Shown here piece after piece: positions 7,239 to 15,930 of a DNA stretch of 64,000 nucleotides. Source of the stretch: Lachnospiraceae bacterium (lineage in GTDB: Bacteria; Bacillota; Clostridia; Lachnospirales; Lachnospiraceae); assembly GCA_017626095.1 (NCBI GenBank), contig JAGAJL010000012.1, positions 186,001-250,000 on the forward strand, in the 5' to 3' direction. The notes under the pieces are model-generated. The model saw nothing but the letters and a program-made list of their open reading frames with translations, ran no database searches and was not told the DNA's origin. Position 1 is the stretch's first letter, and each line of letters begins with the position of its first letter. A program made the position numbers and the translations under genes.

Positions 7239-9103
7239 AAACTGAAATGGTTAATGGGATCAAATTAGATTTGACTTACTATAGCGGACAGGATTTATAT
7301 AGCGATGGCACCATTGAGGATGAGATGCTTTCGATTGTCCAAAGATGTGAGGAGAGAGAGTTAAACAGGATGATCAGAGAGCATTACAGCTGGCCTTTTT
7401 TATATCATTTTTCCCACATTCGTCACAATATCGTATCCTGGCTCCCGATTAAAAAGTCGCAAAGTGTTTTAGAAATCGGTTCCGGTTGCGGAGCTGTTAC
7501 CGGTGCGCTTGCGAAAATGGCAGATCATGTAACTTGTATTGAATTGTCTAAAAAAAGAAGTCTGATTAATGCAAACCGCAACAAACAATACGATAATATT
7601 GAAATCAAAGTTGGAAATTTTACGGATATTGAACCCAATTTGTCTGAAAAATATGATTATATCACTTTGATTGGTGTATTTGAGTACGCAGAAAATTATA
7701 TCGGCGGCAAATCCCCCTACACAGAATTTTTAAAACGCATGAAACAGCATCTGAAACCGGATGGCAGGATTGTGATTGCGATTGAAAATCGCATTGGTAT
7801 GAAGTACCTTGCAGGCTGTAAGGAGGATCATGTTTCCCGGATTGGTGAAGGATTGGATCATTATTCTTCATCTTTTGGAGTGCGGACTTTTGATAAGAAA
7901 GAATTGTGTGATTTGTTCGAACAGGCCGGTTTTTCTGATTACCAATTTTATTATCCTTATCCGGATTATAAACTTCCATTGGATATCTATTCGGACGAGA
8001 TGCTTCCACAAAAAGGAGCTTTATGTCAAAATGCAAATAACTTAGATCAGGCACGGATGCACTTGTTTGATGAATCATCTGCCTTTGATAAAGCAATTGA
8101 ATTGGGGGTTTTTGAGGAAATATCCAATTCTTTTGAAATAATTTTGAACCATTCACAGGCTGATGACTTGACGAATCAGGATAAGGAAACACAGGTGGTG
8201 TTTGCCGGCTTTTCCAATGACAGAAGACCGGAATATGCGGTTGTAACAAAGATTCTGAAAGATGCGGATGGAGAATTCTATATTACCAAAACATCCTGTG
8301 ATGATTCCGGCAAAAAGCACGTAGAAGACATTTTTGAGAATGCTCATACTATGCAGGTATCATGCGAGGAAAGTGGGCTGTTTTTCCCAAGCATGATAAA
8401 CAGAGATGGGGAAAGATCCTTTTTGTTTGTGGATGGTATCACATTGGATTCTTTATTGGATAAGTATCTGTTTTCAGACAGAATGGATTTATTTTACGAA
8501 GTATTTGATTTATTTGTGGCGAGAATAAAAAGAGTTTCAACACAATATATCAATCCACAAATATTGCCGTCAAATATCATGATTTCCGCTGAAAAGTGGT
8601 ATTTGATGGATTGCGAATGGATTTATGAGAATAGCCGGACACCGGTTGCAGGCATGGATGAACAATATGTGATTTATCGTGCACTGCATCACTATCGGGA
8701 GGGCTCAAAGAATAGATCGAAACGTCTGAAACAAAAGGATTTTTATGGACATTTTAATCTGGATGATGAAAAGATTGCATTTTATGAGAGCGTAGATAAG
8801 GATTATGAAGACGCTCGAAATGGCGATTATTATCAACTTGAAACTGCAAAAAAAGAGCACAATGAATCCGTGGCAGATGCCAATGATGCGATGGCGGCTT
8901 ATGTGGAACTGAAACAGCAAAAAGAGAAACTGGAACAGCAAAATGCGAAATTAGAGCAGCAAAGCGATTATATTGCAGGATTAGAAGAAACGATTCGACT
9001 GCTTAAGGAAGAACTCCATACGATGGAGAATTCAAATTCCTGGAAAATAACAAAACCACTTCGGACCATGGGCCGGAAACTGCATAGAACAGAGAAAGAG
9101 TAG
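7235..9103 (+). CDS. Methyltransferase - kinase-like - coiled-coil protein, WbdD-like chain terminator candidate
   Basis: 622 residues in three parts. Residues of about 40-270 are a class I SAM methyltransferase with motif I LEIGSGCGAVTG at 79-90 and later acidic and IENRIG motifs. Residues of about 310-510 look like a protein-kinase/APH fold: a possible beta-3 Lys in YITKTSC, a degenerate catalytic loop LPSNIMI, and LMDCEW where DFG would be; the catalytic HxD Asp is not evident. Residues of about 540-600 are Gln/Glu/Lys-rich coiled coil, ending in SWKITKPLR. E. coli WbdD has the same order (methyltransferase, kinase, coiled coil), caps O-antigen and is read by the Wzt tail. The ATGA overlap with the ATPase gene supports a shared role. 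Enzyme activity of the middle domain is doubtful. Confidence 0.8.
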   Translation: MKTEMVNGIKLDLTYYSGQDLYSDGTIEDEMLSIVQRCEERELNRMIREHYSWPFLYHFSHIRHNIVSWLPIKKSQSVLEIGSGCGAVTGALAKMADHVTCIELSKKRSLINANRNKQYDNIEIKVGNFTDIEPNLSEKYDYITLIGVFEYAENYIGGKSPYTEFLKRMKQHLKPDGRIVIAIENRIGMKYLAGCKEDHVSRIGEGLDHYSSSFGVRTFDKKELCDLFEQAGFSDYQFYYPYPDYKLPLDIYSDEMLPQKGALCQNANNLDQARMHLFDESSAFDKAIELGVFEEISNSFEIILNHSQADDLTNQDKETQVVFAGFSNDRRPEYAVVTKILKDADGEFYITKTSCDDSGKKHVEDIFENAHTMQVSCEESGLFFPSMINRDGERSFLFVDGITLDSLLDKYLFSDRMDLFYEVFDLFVARIKRVSTQYINPQILPSNIMISAEKWYLMDCEWIYENSRTPVAGMDEQYVIYRALHHYREGSKNRSKRLKQKDFYGHFNLDDEKIAFYESVDKDYEDARNGDYYQLETAKKEHNESVADANDAMAAYVELKQQKEKLEQQNAKLEQQSDYIAGLEETIRLLKEELHTMENSNSWKITKPLRTMGRKLHRTEKE

Positions 9104-9109
9104 TTAGCG

Positions 9110-12100
9110 ATGAATAAGATGTGGGATATCAGAGATTTATTATTTTTAAACATATTGGATCAGAAAGATAAAAAGGCTGCATGGATTCAAAGCATGGATG
9201 ATGTGAAAAGCTGCCAGAATGCAGGAGAAAAGTATGACTATGTCTTTCTTTATCGTTTTCTGACTTCAGATGTTTCTGATATAAAGAAGGTGCTCTGCCT
9301 GTTATCGGATATGCTTTTGCCGGATGGGTTGATTGTAATTCTTGCAGACAATCTGCTTTCGGCAGATTATATGGCCGGCGCGTTCAACAAAAATACGAAG
9401 TCTTATTTTGATGGATATAATTATAACGACAATAAAAGGCCATCTCTGCTTACAAAAACGCAGTGGATATCCGCATTAAAGGATTCCGGGCTGGATAATT
9501 ATAAGTTTTTTTATCCATATCCGAATTTGGAATATACAAAAGAAATATTTACGGACGGAACATTTGAAAAATACCAGTATGGCAAAGTCAGCTACAATTT
9601 TGATAAGGATAACCTTTATTTATTCGATGAGAATGCATTGAAAAGTCTTTTGGTTGCAGAGCATGTAGGAGAAGAGTTTGCCAACAGCTTTATGATTTTG
9701 GCAGCTAAGGACAGCGAACCGGATTCTAAAGGGATCTGTTATGCGAAATATAACTGGGATCGTGATGAAAAGTTCCGAATTGTCACAACGATTTATGATA
9801 ATCATACTGTTGAAAAAATGGCAGTTGACGAAACGGCATATCAACACATCGAGAATCTGCACAATCATGAACAGCTCCTGCTTCATAAGGATATGCGTGT
9901 TTTGGCAGGTGATTTTTTACAGAATCGGATTGTGTATCCGATGTTATGTGCAGATACGCTGAATTCGGAATTAAAAAGATATGTCGATGCGAAAGATGAA
10001 AGTGGTTTTTTGAATGCTTTTCAGTCTTTTTATACGAAACTGTTTCAGGATTCGGAATGTACAAGTGATTATCATGGTGAGGAATTCACAACTGTCTTCG
10101 GTCCTGAAAACATTGAAAAAAGCTATCATTGTATCTGCCCGTGCAATATTGATTTGATATGCGACAACGTGTTTGAGGTTGATGGAACATATCAGATTAT
10201 TGATGCAGAGTGGATTTTTGATTTTCCTATTCCGGTAGAATTTGTTGTTTGGCGTGCGGTCAATGAATTGTATAGTAAATTTGTAGGATTGAGAAAGGTC
10301 GTTTCACGAACGAAGGTTTTGGCACTTTTTCATATTGATGAGGAGGATGAAAAAGTATTTGCCAAGTGGGGTGAGTATTTTGCTTATCAGTATGTTGGAA
10401 GTGACTCGTTACGAAATATTTCTGTAAAAAAACAATATCTCAATATTCAGAAGCTGCATGATGATTATGTATCAAATGAAAAAATATCGGAAATTTTTTA
10501 TGTGAAAGATGAAGATGGCTTCTATAATGACAATATTATATCAGCATCTATACAGGAAAAGCAGGATCATTTTGTTTTGGATATGGATGTTCCGAAAGAG
10601 AGAATAGGAACTTTGCTTTTGTGGAAACCGTTTGCAGGTAAAGAATACAGACTGAATCTTTTTGTTTCAGATGGGGTCGAGATTGTTGGTCATAATGCAG
10701 AGCGACAAAACAACTGGATATACGATTTCTGTATGGAAGATGCTTTTTTCTATTTTAAGGTTGTGGATTCGCATATTCATTTTGAATTGAAGGCTGAAGA
10801 ATTAAGTGCACAGCAAAGAAGATTAATCCAGTATCAGAATGAAAAAAGTAAAATAGATTTACTCAAAGACAGAATCAAGGAACTGGAAAGAGAAAAGGAA
10901 GTATTGTCTCTGGAAAAAGATATTCTGCAAAGAGACTATGATTGTATTCGAAATTCTACAATCTGGACGAAGACAGAATTTATTCGGAATCTGAAAGATA
11001 AGCGAAAAAAGGAAGCTGATAAAGAAAATAGTGAGCAGGAAGTGGCTGTGCCTGAATGGAAGCCGGTTCATGAAAGCATTCGTTTTCATATTGATGAAGC
11101 AAAGGTTAGTCAGGGAAGTGTCTGGATCTATGGATGGGTGTTGTGTGAAAACAGGCTGATTGAACAGGCAAAGCTGGAATTCCAAAATGAGTATCATCAG
11201 AGTCATTTGTTTGAGATCGAATTAAAAGATCGTAATGATGTTAAGCAGGCATTTTCTGTGCCGGCTTCTGCTAAGTGCGGTATCAATGTCAGAGGTGTGT
11301 ATCAGTGTTATACTGGACAAAATCTTTTTTTGCAGCTAAAGATTGAGGGAGAATGGTATCGGATTGATACGGATACGGTGATTGAGCCGTCAGAAGAAGC
11401 ACGAGTTGGTGAGCAGAGAATTGCTTTGGATGACAGAGCAATTAAGAAATTGAATTATCCGCATTTTTGTGCTACGTCATTGGTTGATAATCCCATCGAA
11501 CAGTCGCTTGGGATGGTTGACATTATTATCCCTGTTTATAATGGGATGCAGTATCTCCCGACATTGTTTGAATCTGTGAAAAAAACACAGATGGATTATC
11601 GCATGATTCTGGTTGATGACTGTAGTCCGGATGAGACTGTATTGCCTTATCTGGAACAATTTGCGAAAGAAAATGAAAATGTTGTTGTGCTTCACAATGA
11701 GAAGAATCTGGGATTTGTAAAATCCGTAAACAGAGCATTGCAGATGGCAGAGCATCATGTCGCATTGGTAAATACGGATGTTCAACTCCCCCAAAACTGG
11801 CTTGAACGACTGATGAAACCAATTTTTGAGGATGAAAAGGTTGCGTCTACAACACCTTTTACAAATAGCGGAACTATTTTTTCATTTCCGGATTTTTGCA
11901 GGGATAATGCTCTGTTTTTGAACAAATCAGTTGACGAGATTGATGCGGTATTTCGTCGCATACGTCCCAAGAATGAAATTGTTCCTACCGGTATGGGATT
12001 TTGTATGGGAATGAATATTCATACATTACAAAAGATTGGTTTGCTGGATGATATAACGTTTGAACTTGGCTATGGAGAGGAAAATGACTGGTGCCAGAGA

Positions 12101-13405
12101 GCAATTGAGGCGGGATATATCAATGTGTATGTAGAAAATCTGTTTGTTCATCATAACCATGGTGGTAGCTTTCCTTCAGAGACCAAGCAGAAGCTGTTGA
12201 AACAGAATGCGGAGCGCCTTGTAAAAAAACATCCGCTTTACAACCAGGACATTGCACAGTTTTGTGAAAAAGATCCCAATAGGGATATTAGGGAATATGT
12301 AAAATTTGAATTGCTTTTTTATCATGACACTAATTGCGTGCTTGCCTTTAATCATGATTTGGGCGGTGGCGCAGATATGTATTTGCAACGTAAAAAAGCA
12401 GAAATTGTAAAGCAGGGTATGTTGTTTGTTGAGATAAGATACTCAAGAGAGAATAAAAAGTATTATTTAGTACTTGATATGGCAGACAATCAATCAACTT
12501 GTGCTTTTGATGGAATGACGGATGTGATCGGTTTGTTGCAGCAGAGAATGTATGATCAAATCTGGATTAATGAACTGGCAACCTATCCTGATTTATTGCA
12601 ATGGCTTCGTGAAATTGAGAAGCTTAAAAAAGATAATGCCACAACTTTGCGTTTGCTTGTTCATGATTATTTTATGATTTGTCCGTCTCTTACGTTGTTT
12701 AATCAGAATGCCGGATATTGTGGAATTCCGGAGGGGCTGGATACTTGCAATGAATGCCTGCTTTCCAATGAATACTGCTATTCAGATGCAACAAAGGACA
12801 TGGGCGTATGGAGAGAATCCTGGAAGCATTTTATGCAGATATGTGATGAAATAATTGTCTTTTCAAAGGATTCCATTCGCTTATTGGAAAGAGCATTTGG
12901 AAAAGGGCTGGATTATCAGTTGATACCTCACGAGGTGCAACCGCTAAGAAAGGTGAATCGGATTCATGCATCTGCCAATCAGCCGGTAATCATTGGTATT
13001 TTGGGTGCCATCTCAGAACAAAAGGGAATTGGCGTTTTAAAAGAGATGTTAAAGTATATTGAAAAGAATGACATCGATATGCAGATTGTCGTGGTTGGTG
13101 AAACGGCAGAACCGGTTAATTCTGAGGCGTTAATTGTGACAGGGAGATATCAAAGGGATCGAATTCCGAATCTTGCAGAGGAATACGCAATAGAATGTTT
13201 CTTTATTCCTTCTGTCTGGCCGGAAACCTTCTCTTATACGACGTCAGAAATCATTCTTATGGATATGCCGATTGCTATTTTTGATATTGGAGCACCGGTT
13301 GAGCGTGTGAGTGTCTATGATAAGGGAATAATTCTTGGGCCACCGAATATGCCGGTTAATGAACTGATATCGAAATTAAGCGAATTTGTTAAACGGAATC
13401 GATGA
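9110..13405 (+). CDS. Giant multidomain protein: degenerate methyltransferase/kinase-like region, coiled coil, GT2 and GT4-like domains
   Basis: 1431 residues. Residues 1-450 are a diverged copy of the preceding protein: the late methyltransferase half (FFYPYPNLEYTKEIF against FYYPYPDYKLPLDIY) and the kinase-like part (QIIDAEW against YLMDCEW) align, but the SAM-binding motif I is missing. Residues of about 565-630 are coiled coil. Residues of about 650-770 form a small beta-rich accessory domain. A GT2 domain starts near 803 (VDIIIPVYNG, LVDDCSPDE, LVNTDVQLP). The last 360 residues resemble a GT4/GT-B enzyme (GILGAISEQKG, SVWPETFSYTTSE), preceded by a Cys-rich stretch (C-x2-C). Likely adds two kinds of sugar; the N-terminal part may dock it to the exporter or terminator. 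Follows the upstream gene after 6 bases. Confidence 0.82.
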   Translation: MNKMWDIRDLLFLNILDQKDKKAAWIQSMDDVKSCQNAGEKYDYVFLYRFLTSDVSDIKKVLCLLSDMLLPDGLIVILADNLLSADYMAGAFNKNTKSYFDGYNYNDNKRPSLLTKTQWISALKDSGLDNYKFFYPYPNLEYTKEIFTDGTFEKYQYGKVSYNFDKDNLYLFDENALKSLLVAEHVGEEFANSFMILAAKDSEPDSKGICYAKYNWDRDEKFRIVTTIYDNHTVEKMAVDETAYQHIENLHNHEQLLLHKDMRVLAGDFLQNRIVYPMLCADTLNSELKRYVDAKDESGFLNAFQSFYTKLFQDSECTSDYHGEEFTTVFGPENIEKSYHCICPCNIDLICDNVFEVDGTYQIIDAEWIFDFPIPVEFVVWRAVNELYSKFVGLRKVVSRTKVLALFHIDEEDEKVFAKWGEYFAYQYVGSDSLRNISVKKQYLNIQKLHDDYVSNEKISEIFYVKDEDGFYNDNIISASIQEKQDHFVLDMDVPKERIGTLLLWKPFAGKEYRLNLFVSDGVEIVGHNAERQNNWIYDFCMEDAFFYFKVVDSHIHFELKAEELSAQQRRLIQYQNEKSKIDLLKDRIKELEREKEVLSLEKDILQRDYDCIRNSTIWTKTEFIRNLKDKRKKEADKENSEQEVAVPEWKPVHESIRFHIDEAKVSQGSVWIYGWVLCENRLIEQAKLEFQNEYHQSHLFEIELKDRNDVKQAFSVPASAKCGINVRGVYQCYTGQNLFLQLKIEGEWYRIDTDTVIEPSEEARVGEQRIALDDRAIKKLNYPHFCATSLVDNPIEQSLGMVDIIIPVYNGMQYLPTLFESVKKTQMDYRMILVDDCSPDETVLPYLEQFAKENENVVVLHNEKNLGFVKSVNRALQMAEHHVALVNTDVQLPQNWLERLMKPIFEDEKVASTTPFTNSGTIFSFPDFCRDNALFLNKSVDEIDAVFRRIRPKNEIVPTGMGFCMGMNIHTLQKIGLLDDITFELGYGEENDWCQRAIEAGYINVYVENLFVHHNHGGSFPSETKQKLLKQNAERLVKKHPLYNQDIAQFCEKDPNRDIREYVKFELLFYHDTNCVLAFNHDLGGGADMYLQRKKAEIVKQGMLFVEIRYSRENKKYYLVLDMADNQSTCAFDGMTDVIGLLQQRMYDQIWINELATYPDLLQWLREIEKLKKDNATTLRLLVHDYFMICPSLTLFNQNAGYCGIPEGLDTCNECLLSNEYCYSDATKDMGVWRESWKHFMQICDEIIVFSKDSIRLLERAFGKGLDYQLIPHEVQPLRKVNRIHASANQPVIIGILGAISEQKGIGVLKEMLKYIEKNDIDMQIVVVGETAEPVNSEALIVTGRYQRDRIPNLAEEYAIECFFIPSVWPETFSYTTSEIILMDMPIAIFDIGAPVERVSVYDKGIILGPPNMPVNELISKLSEFVKRNR

Positions 13406-13523
13406 TTAGTGTGTCAAATCAAAACGATGATGGTGGTAAAGTTGAAACGGTCTGAAATGGTTGAGATAGTTTTTGATTGAAACAGTTATTGTGGTTTTTG
13501 ATTGAAATGGTCGTGGCGGTTTC
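13406..13523 (+). repeat. Intergenic stretch with imperfect tandem repeat
   Basis: Between the giant glycosyltransferase gene and the rmlC promoter lie at least two imperfect copies of ttttgattgaaayrgt...tggyggt (near 13470 and 13496), with looser copies upstream. No coding frame is apparent. Confidence 0.5.
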
Positions 13524-13552
13524 TTGACTGTATGAGATAGGATGGATATAAT
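13524..13552 (+). promoter_or_regulatory. Near-consensus sigma-A promoter for rmlC
   Basis: TTGACT at 13524-13529, 17-base spacer, TATAAT at 13547-13552. Expected start near 13559-13560, exactly where the structured leader begins. This is the best-matching promoter in the window. Confidence 0.8.
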
Positions 13553-13560
13553 TAAATGAT

Positions 13561-13632
13561 GTTATTGATACCGCAAAGTGTGTAGCAATCCGTTGGTTTC
13601 ATTGGAACAAAGTACCTTTTGAACCCAACATA
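13561..13632 (+). ncRNA. Repeated leader element, copy A
   Basis: Lies in the leader of the rmlC transcript. Shares with 47946-47997 a core of about 50 bases (aaagtgygtagcaatccgtt, then ggtwtcat and, further on, taccttttg). GATACC at 13567 can pair with GGTTTC at 13595 with one mismatch. Its 3' part (ttgg-aa-caaa-guaccu-tttg-aa-cccaa) can form a hairpin with TACC in the loop. No known riboswitch class was recognised. Confidence 0.5.
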
Positions 13633-13660
13633 TGATTTTAATGATTCAAAGGAGTGCGTT

Positions 13661-14221
13661 ATGGGAAAAATAAAAGTAGAAACATGTGATATTGAGGGAT
13701 TAAAAGTTATAACTCCAACTGTATTCGGTGATGAGAGAGGTTATTTTATGGAGACCTACAATTATAATGATTTTGCCGAAGCAGGGATTGATGTGAAGTT
13801 TGTACAGGATAATCAGTCCGCGTCCAAAAAAGGAGTTTTGAGAGGCCTTCATTTTCAAATCAATTATCCGCAGGACAAACTGGTTAGAGTGGTTAATGGT
13901 GAAGTGTTTGATGTGGCGGTTGACTTAAGGGAAGATTCTGCGACTTTTGGAAAATGGTTTGGGGTTAGATTATCTGCTGAAAATAAAAAACAGTTTTTCA
14001 TTCCCAAAAATTTTGCACATGGATTCATTGTTCTTTCAGATTATGCAGAGTTTGCATATAAGTGTACAGATTTTTATCATCCGAATGATGAAGGTGGACT
14101 TTTGTGGTCTGATCCTAAGATTGGCGTGGAATGGCCAATGCCGGAAGGTATGTGTATAGATGATTTAATTCTTTCTGAAAAAGATCAGAAATGGCCGGGA
14201 ATAGAAGAGTATAAAAAATGA
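13661..14221 (+). CDS. rmlC: dTDP-4-dehydrorhamnose 3,5-epimerase
   Basis: 186 residues, the usual RmlC size. Converts dTDP-4-keto-6-deoxyglucose to its L-lyxo epimer in dTDP-L-rhamnose synthesis. Family hallmarks: DERGYFMETYN, DNQSASKKGVLRGLHFQ with the catalytic His, then KLVRVVNGEVFDVAVDLR, and FIPKNFAHGF in the cupin barrel. ATG 13661 follows AAAGGAG at 13648-13654. Transcription most likely starts near 13560, so the gene has a leader of about 100 bases. The stop overlaps the next ATG. The four rml genes are spread over 12 kb instead of forming one rmlABCD block. Confidence 0.95.
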   Translation: MGKIKVETCDIEGLKVITPTVFGDERGYFMETYNYNDFAEAGIDVKFVQDNQSASKKGVLRGLHFQINYPQDKLVRVVNGEVFDVAVDLREDSATFGKWFGVRLSAENKKQFFIPKNFAHGFIVLSDYAEFAYKCTDFYHPNDEGGLLWSDPKIGVEWPMPEGMCIDDLILSEKDQKWPGIEEYKK

Positions 14222-15915
14222 AACAGTATTTAAAGAGTTTTATTAAACAATATAGAATATCACTTGTGATTTTGCTTTTTCCGATGGTCTCATATGGATT
14301 GCTGGGACCATTGGAAATCTTTTTTGGGAATGAAAAAGATTTTAATTTCTGGTACACGGATTTTTACGGTGTGCTTGTATTGATTTCCGTTGTGACTTGG
14401 ATTGTATTAGCGCTGTTGGTTGCTTTGTTGCCACAAAAGATTTTTCGATTTGTAAACAGTACGATACTTGCTGTTGCTTTGGCATCATATATTCAGAATA
14501 TGTTTATGAATATTAAATTGAGCGAAGCAGATGGAAGTCCAATGAAATGGGAAAGTTTGCAAACATTTTCTGTTATAAATCTGGCTATTTGGATTGCAAT
14601 TGTGATTGCTGTAGTGGTGGTTTTTGCGCTACTTTTAAAAAAATGGAATTTTCCGGCAATGGCTTTCGCCGGTTTTTTTAGTGCCATTCAGTTAGTTGCA
14701 GTGGTTACATTGTTAGTTTCTTCTATTGGAAAAGAGCCCGAGAGCAATTACGTGCAAATGTCGGGAAAAGACCAGTTTAAAGTTTCGGGTGGCGAGAATA
14801 TGATTGTATTTGTTTTGGACACGTTTGGTTCGGGACAATTAGAGCTTGCATTGGAACAATACCCGGATATGTTGGACGGAATGCAGGATTTTACATATTA
14901 CAATAATGCGGATTGTCATTATTATTGTACATTTCCGTCGATGACGAATATGCTTACCGGAATAAATTTTGATTTTCAGGTACCGCTGTCGCAGGTGTGG
15001 CTGGCAGATGCATGGAATTCGGAGCGTGCCAAGAGTTTTTATGAGACTCTGCATGAAGATGGGTATACTTGCAATCTCTATTCCGGAGAAACCGGATATG
15101 TATATGGAAATCTTATAAATCTTGAGGATAAATGGGATAACATTTGTCCGATGGATACCAAGGTGGAAACGAAGCAGTTGAGTAAATTAATGCTCAAGAT
15201 GTCCATTTATCGTTATGTGCCCTATGTTTTAAAACCGCATTTTGAGGTCCTGACTATGGAGTTTGATCCGGTGGTAACATATGTAGACGGTGTCAGAGTG
15301 ATAGATGATAATGCGTCTTTTTATGCAATGCTGAAACAGCAGCCGCTTTCTGTTGATGAAAACATGGATAATGCATTTATTGTACAACATCTATTTGGAA
15401 CTCATCTTCCTTATACGCTTGATGAAAATGCCATGATGGTAAAAGAAGCACAGGCTGAGCAGACAGCCAAAGGACTTATGGTAATTGTAAATGAATATCT
15501 TACGCAGTTGAAGAACCTGGGATTGTATGACGATGCAAATATTATTGTGACTGCGGATCATGGATCTTGGTATGGTAACGATACACAGCCAATCTTTTTT
15601 TTAAAGAAAAGTGGAGAATCACATGAACAGTTTCAAACGAATACAGCGCCAATCTCACTGGATGATTTTCAGGCTACGATTATGTCTTTAATCGGAGAGG
15701 ATTCCGCAGATTACGGTACATCTGTTTTTGAATGGCAACCGGGTCAAGAGAGAGAAAGAACGGTGTACATGCGTTTTACGGATGATGCTTATCCGGATGT
15801 ACAAGGATCGGCTTTTAATATTTATGGTGGATATACTTATACGACAGATAAAAAGGAGCTGAATGCCAAAGTAAATGGTGAGCCCGATGAGGTCAAAATG
15901 GCGACACCCTGGTGA
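14218..15915 (+). CDS. Membrane-anchored sulfatase-fold enzyme, likely phospho-group transferase
   Basis: 565 residues. Five hydrophobic helices in residues 14-175, then an extracytoplasmic alkaline-phosphatase/sulfatase-fold domain. Visible landmarks are MIVFVLDTFGSGQL (first metal Asp, about residue 200), YYCTFPSMTNMLTG with the probable Thr nucleophile, FGTHLPY and TADHGSWYG with the second metal site. LtaS and GacH, which move glycerol phosphate from phosphatidylglycerol to glycans, share this plan, although GacH has more helices. Here it could place glycerol phosphate or another phospho-group on exported polysaccharide. The start overlaps the rmlC stop (ATGA). The next gene follows after 15 bases and encodes a TagF-like polymerase, which supports a phospho-decoration role. 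Confidence 0.85.
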   Translation: MKQYLKSFIKQYRISLVILLFPMVSYGLLGPLEIFFGNEKDFNFWYTDFYGVLVLISVVTWIVLALLVALLPQKIFRFVNSTILAVALASYIQNMFMNIKLSEADGSPMKWESLQTFSVINLAIWIAIVIAVVVVFALLLKKWNFPAMAFAGFFSAIQLVAVVTLLVSSIGKEPESNYVQMSGKDQFKVSGGENMIVFVLDTFGSGQLELALEQYPDMLDGMQDFTYYNNADCHYYCTFPSMTNMLTGINFDFQVPLSQVWLADAWNSERAKSFYETLHEDGYTCNLYSGETGYVYGNLINLEDKWDNICPMDTKVETKQLSKLMLKMSIYRYVPYVLKPHFEVLTMEFDPVVTYVDGVRVIDDNASFYAMLKQQPLSVDENMDNAFIVQHLFGTHLPYTLDENAMMVKEAQAEQTAKGLMVIVNEYLTQLKNLGLYDDANIIVTADHGSWYGNDTQPIFFLKKSGESHEQFQTNTAPISLDDFQATIMSLIGEDSADYGTSVFEWQPGQERERTVYMRFTDDAYPDVQGSAFNIYGGYTYTTDKKELNAKVNGEPDEVKMATPW

Positions 15916-15930
15916 TTTGGAGGAAATAAA

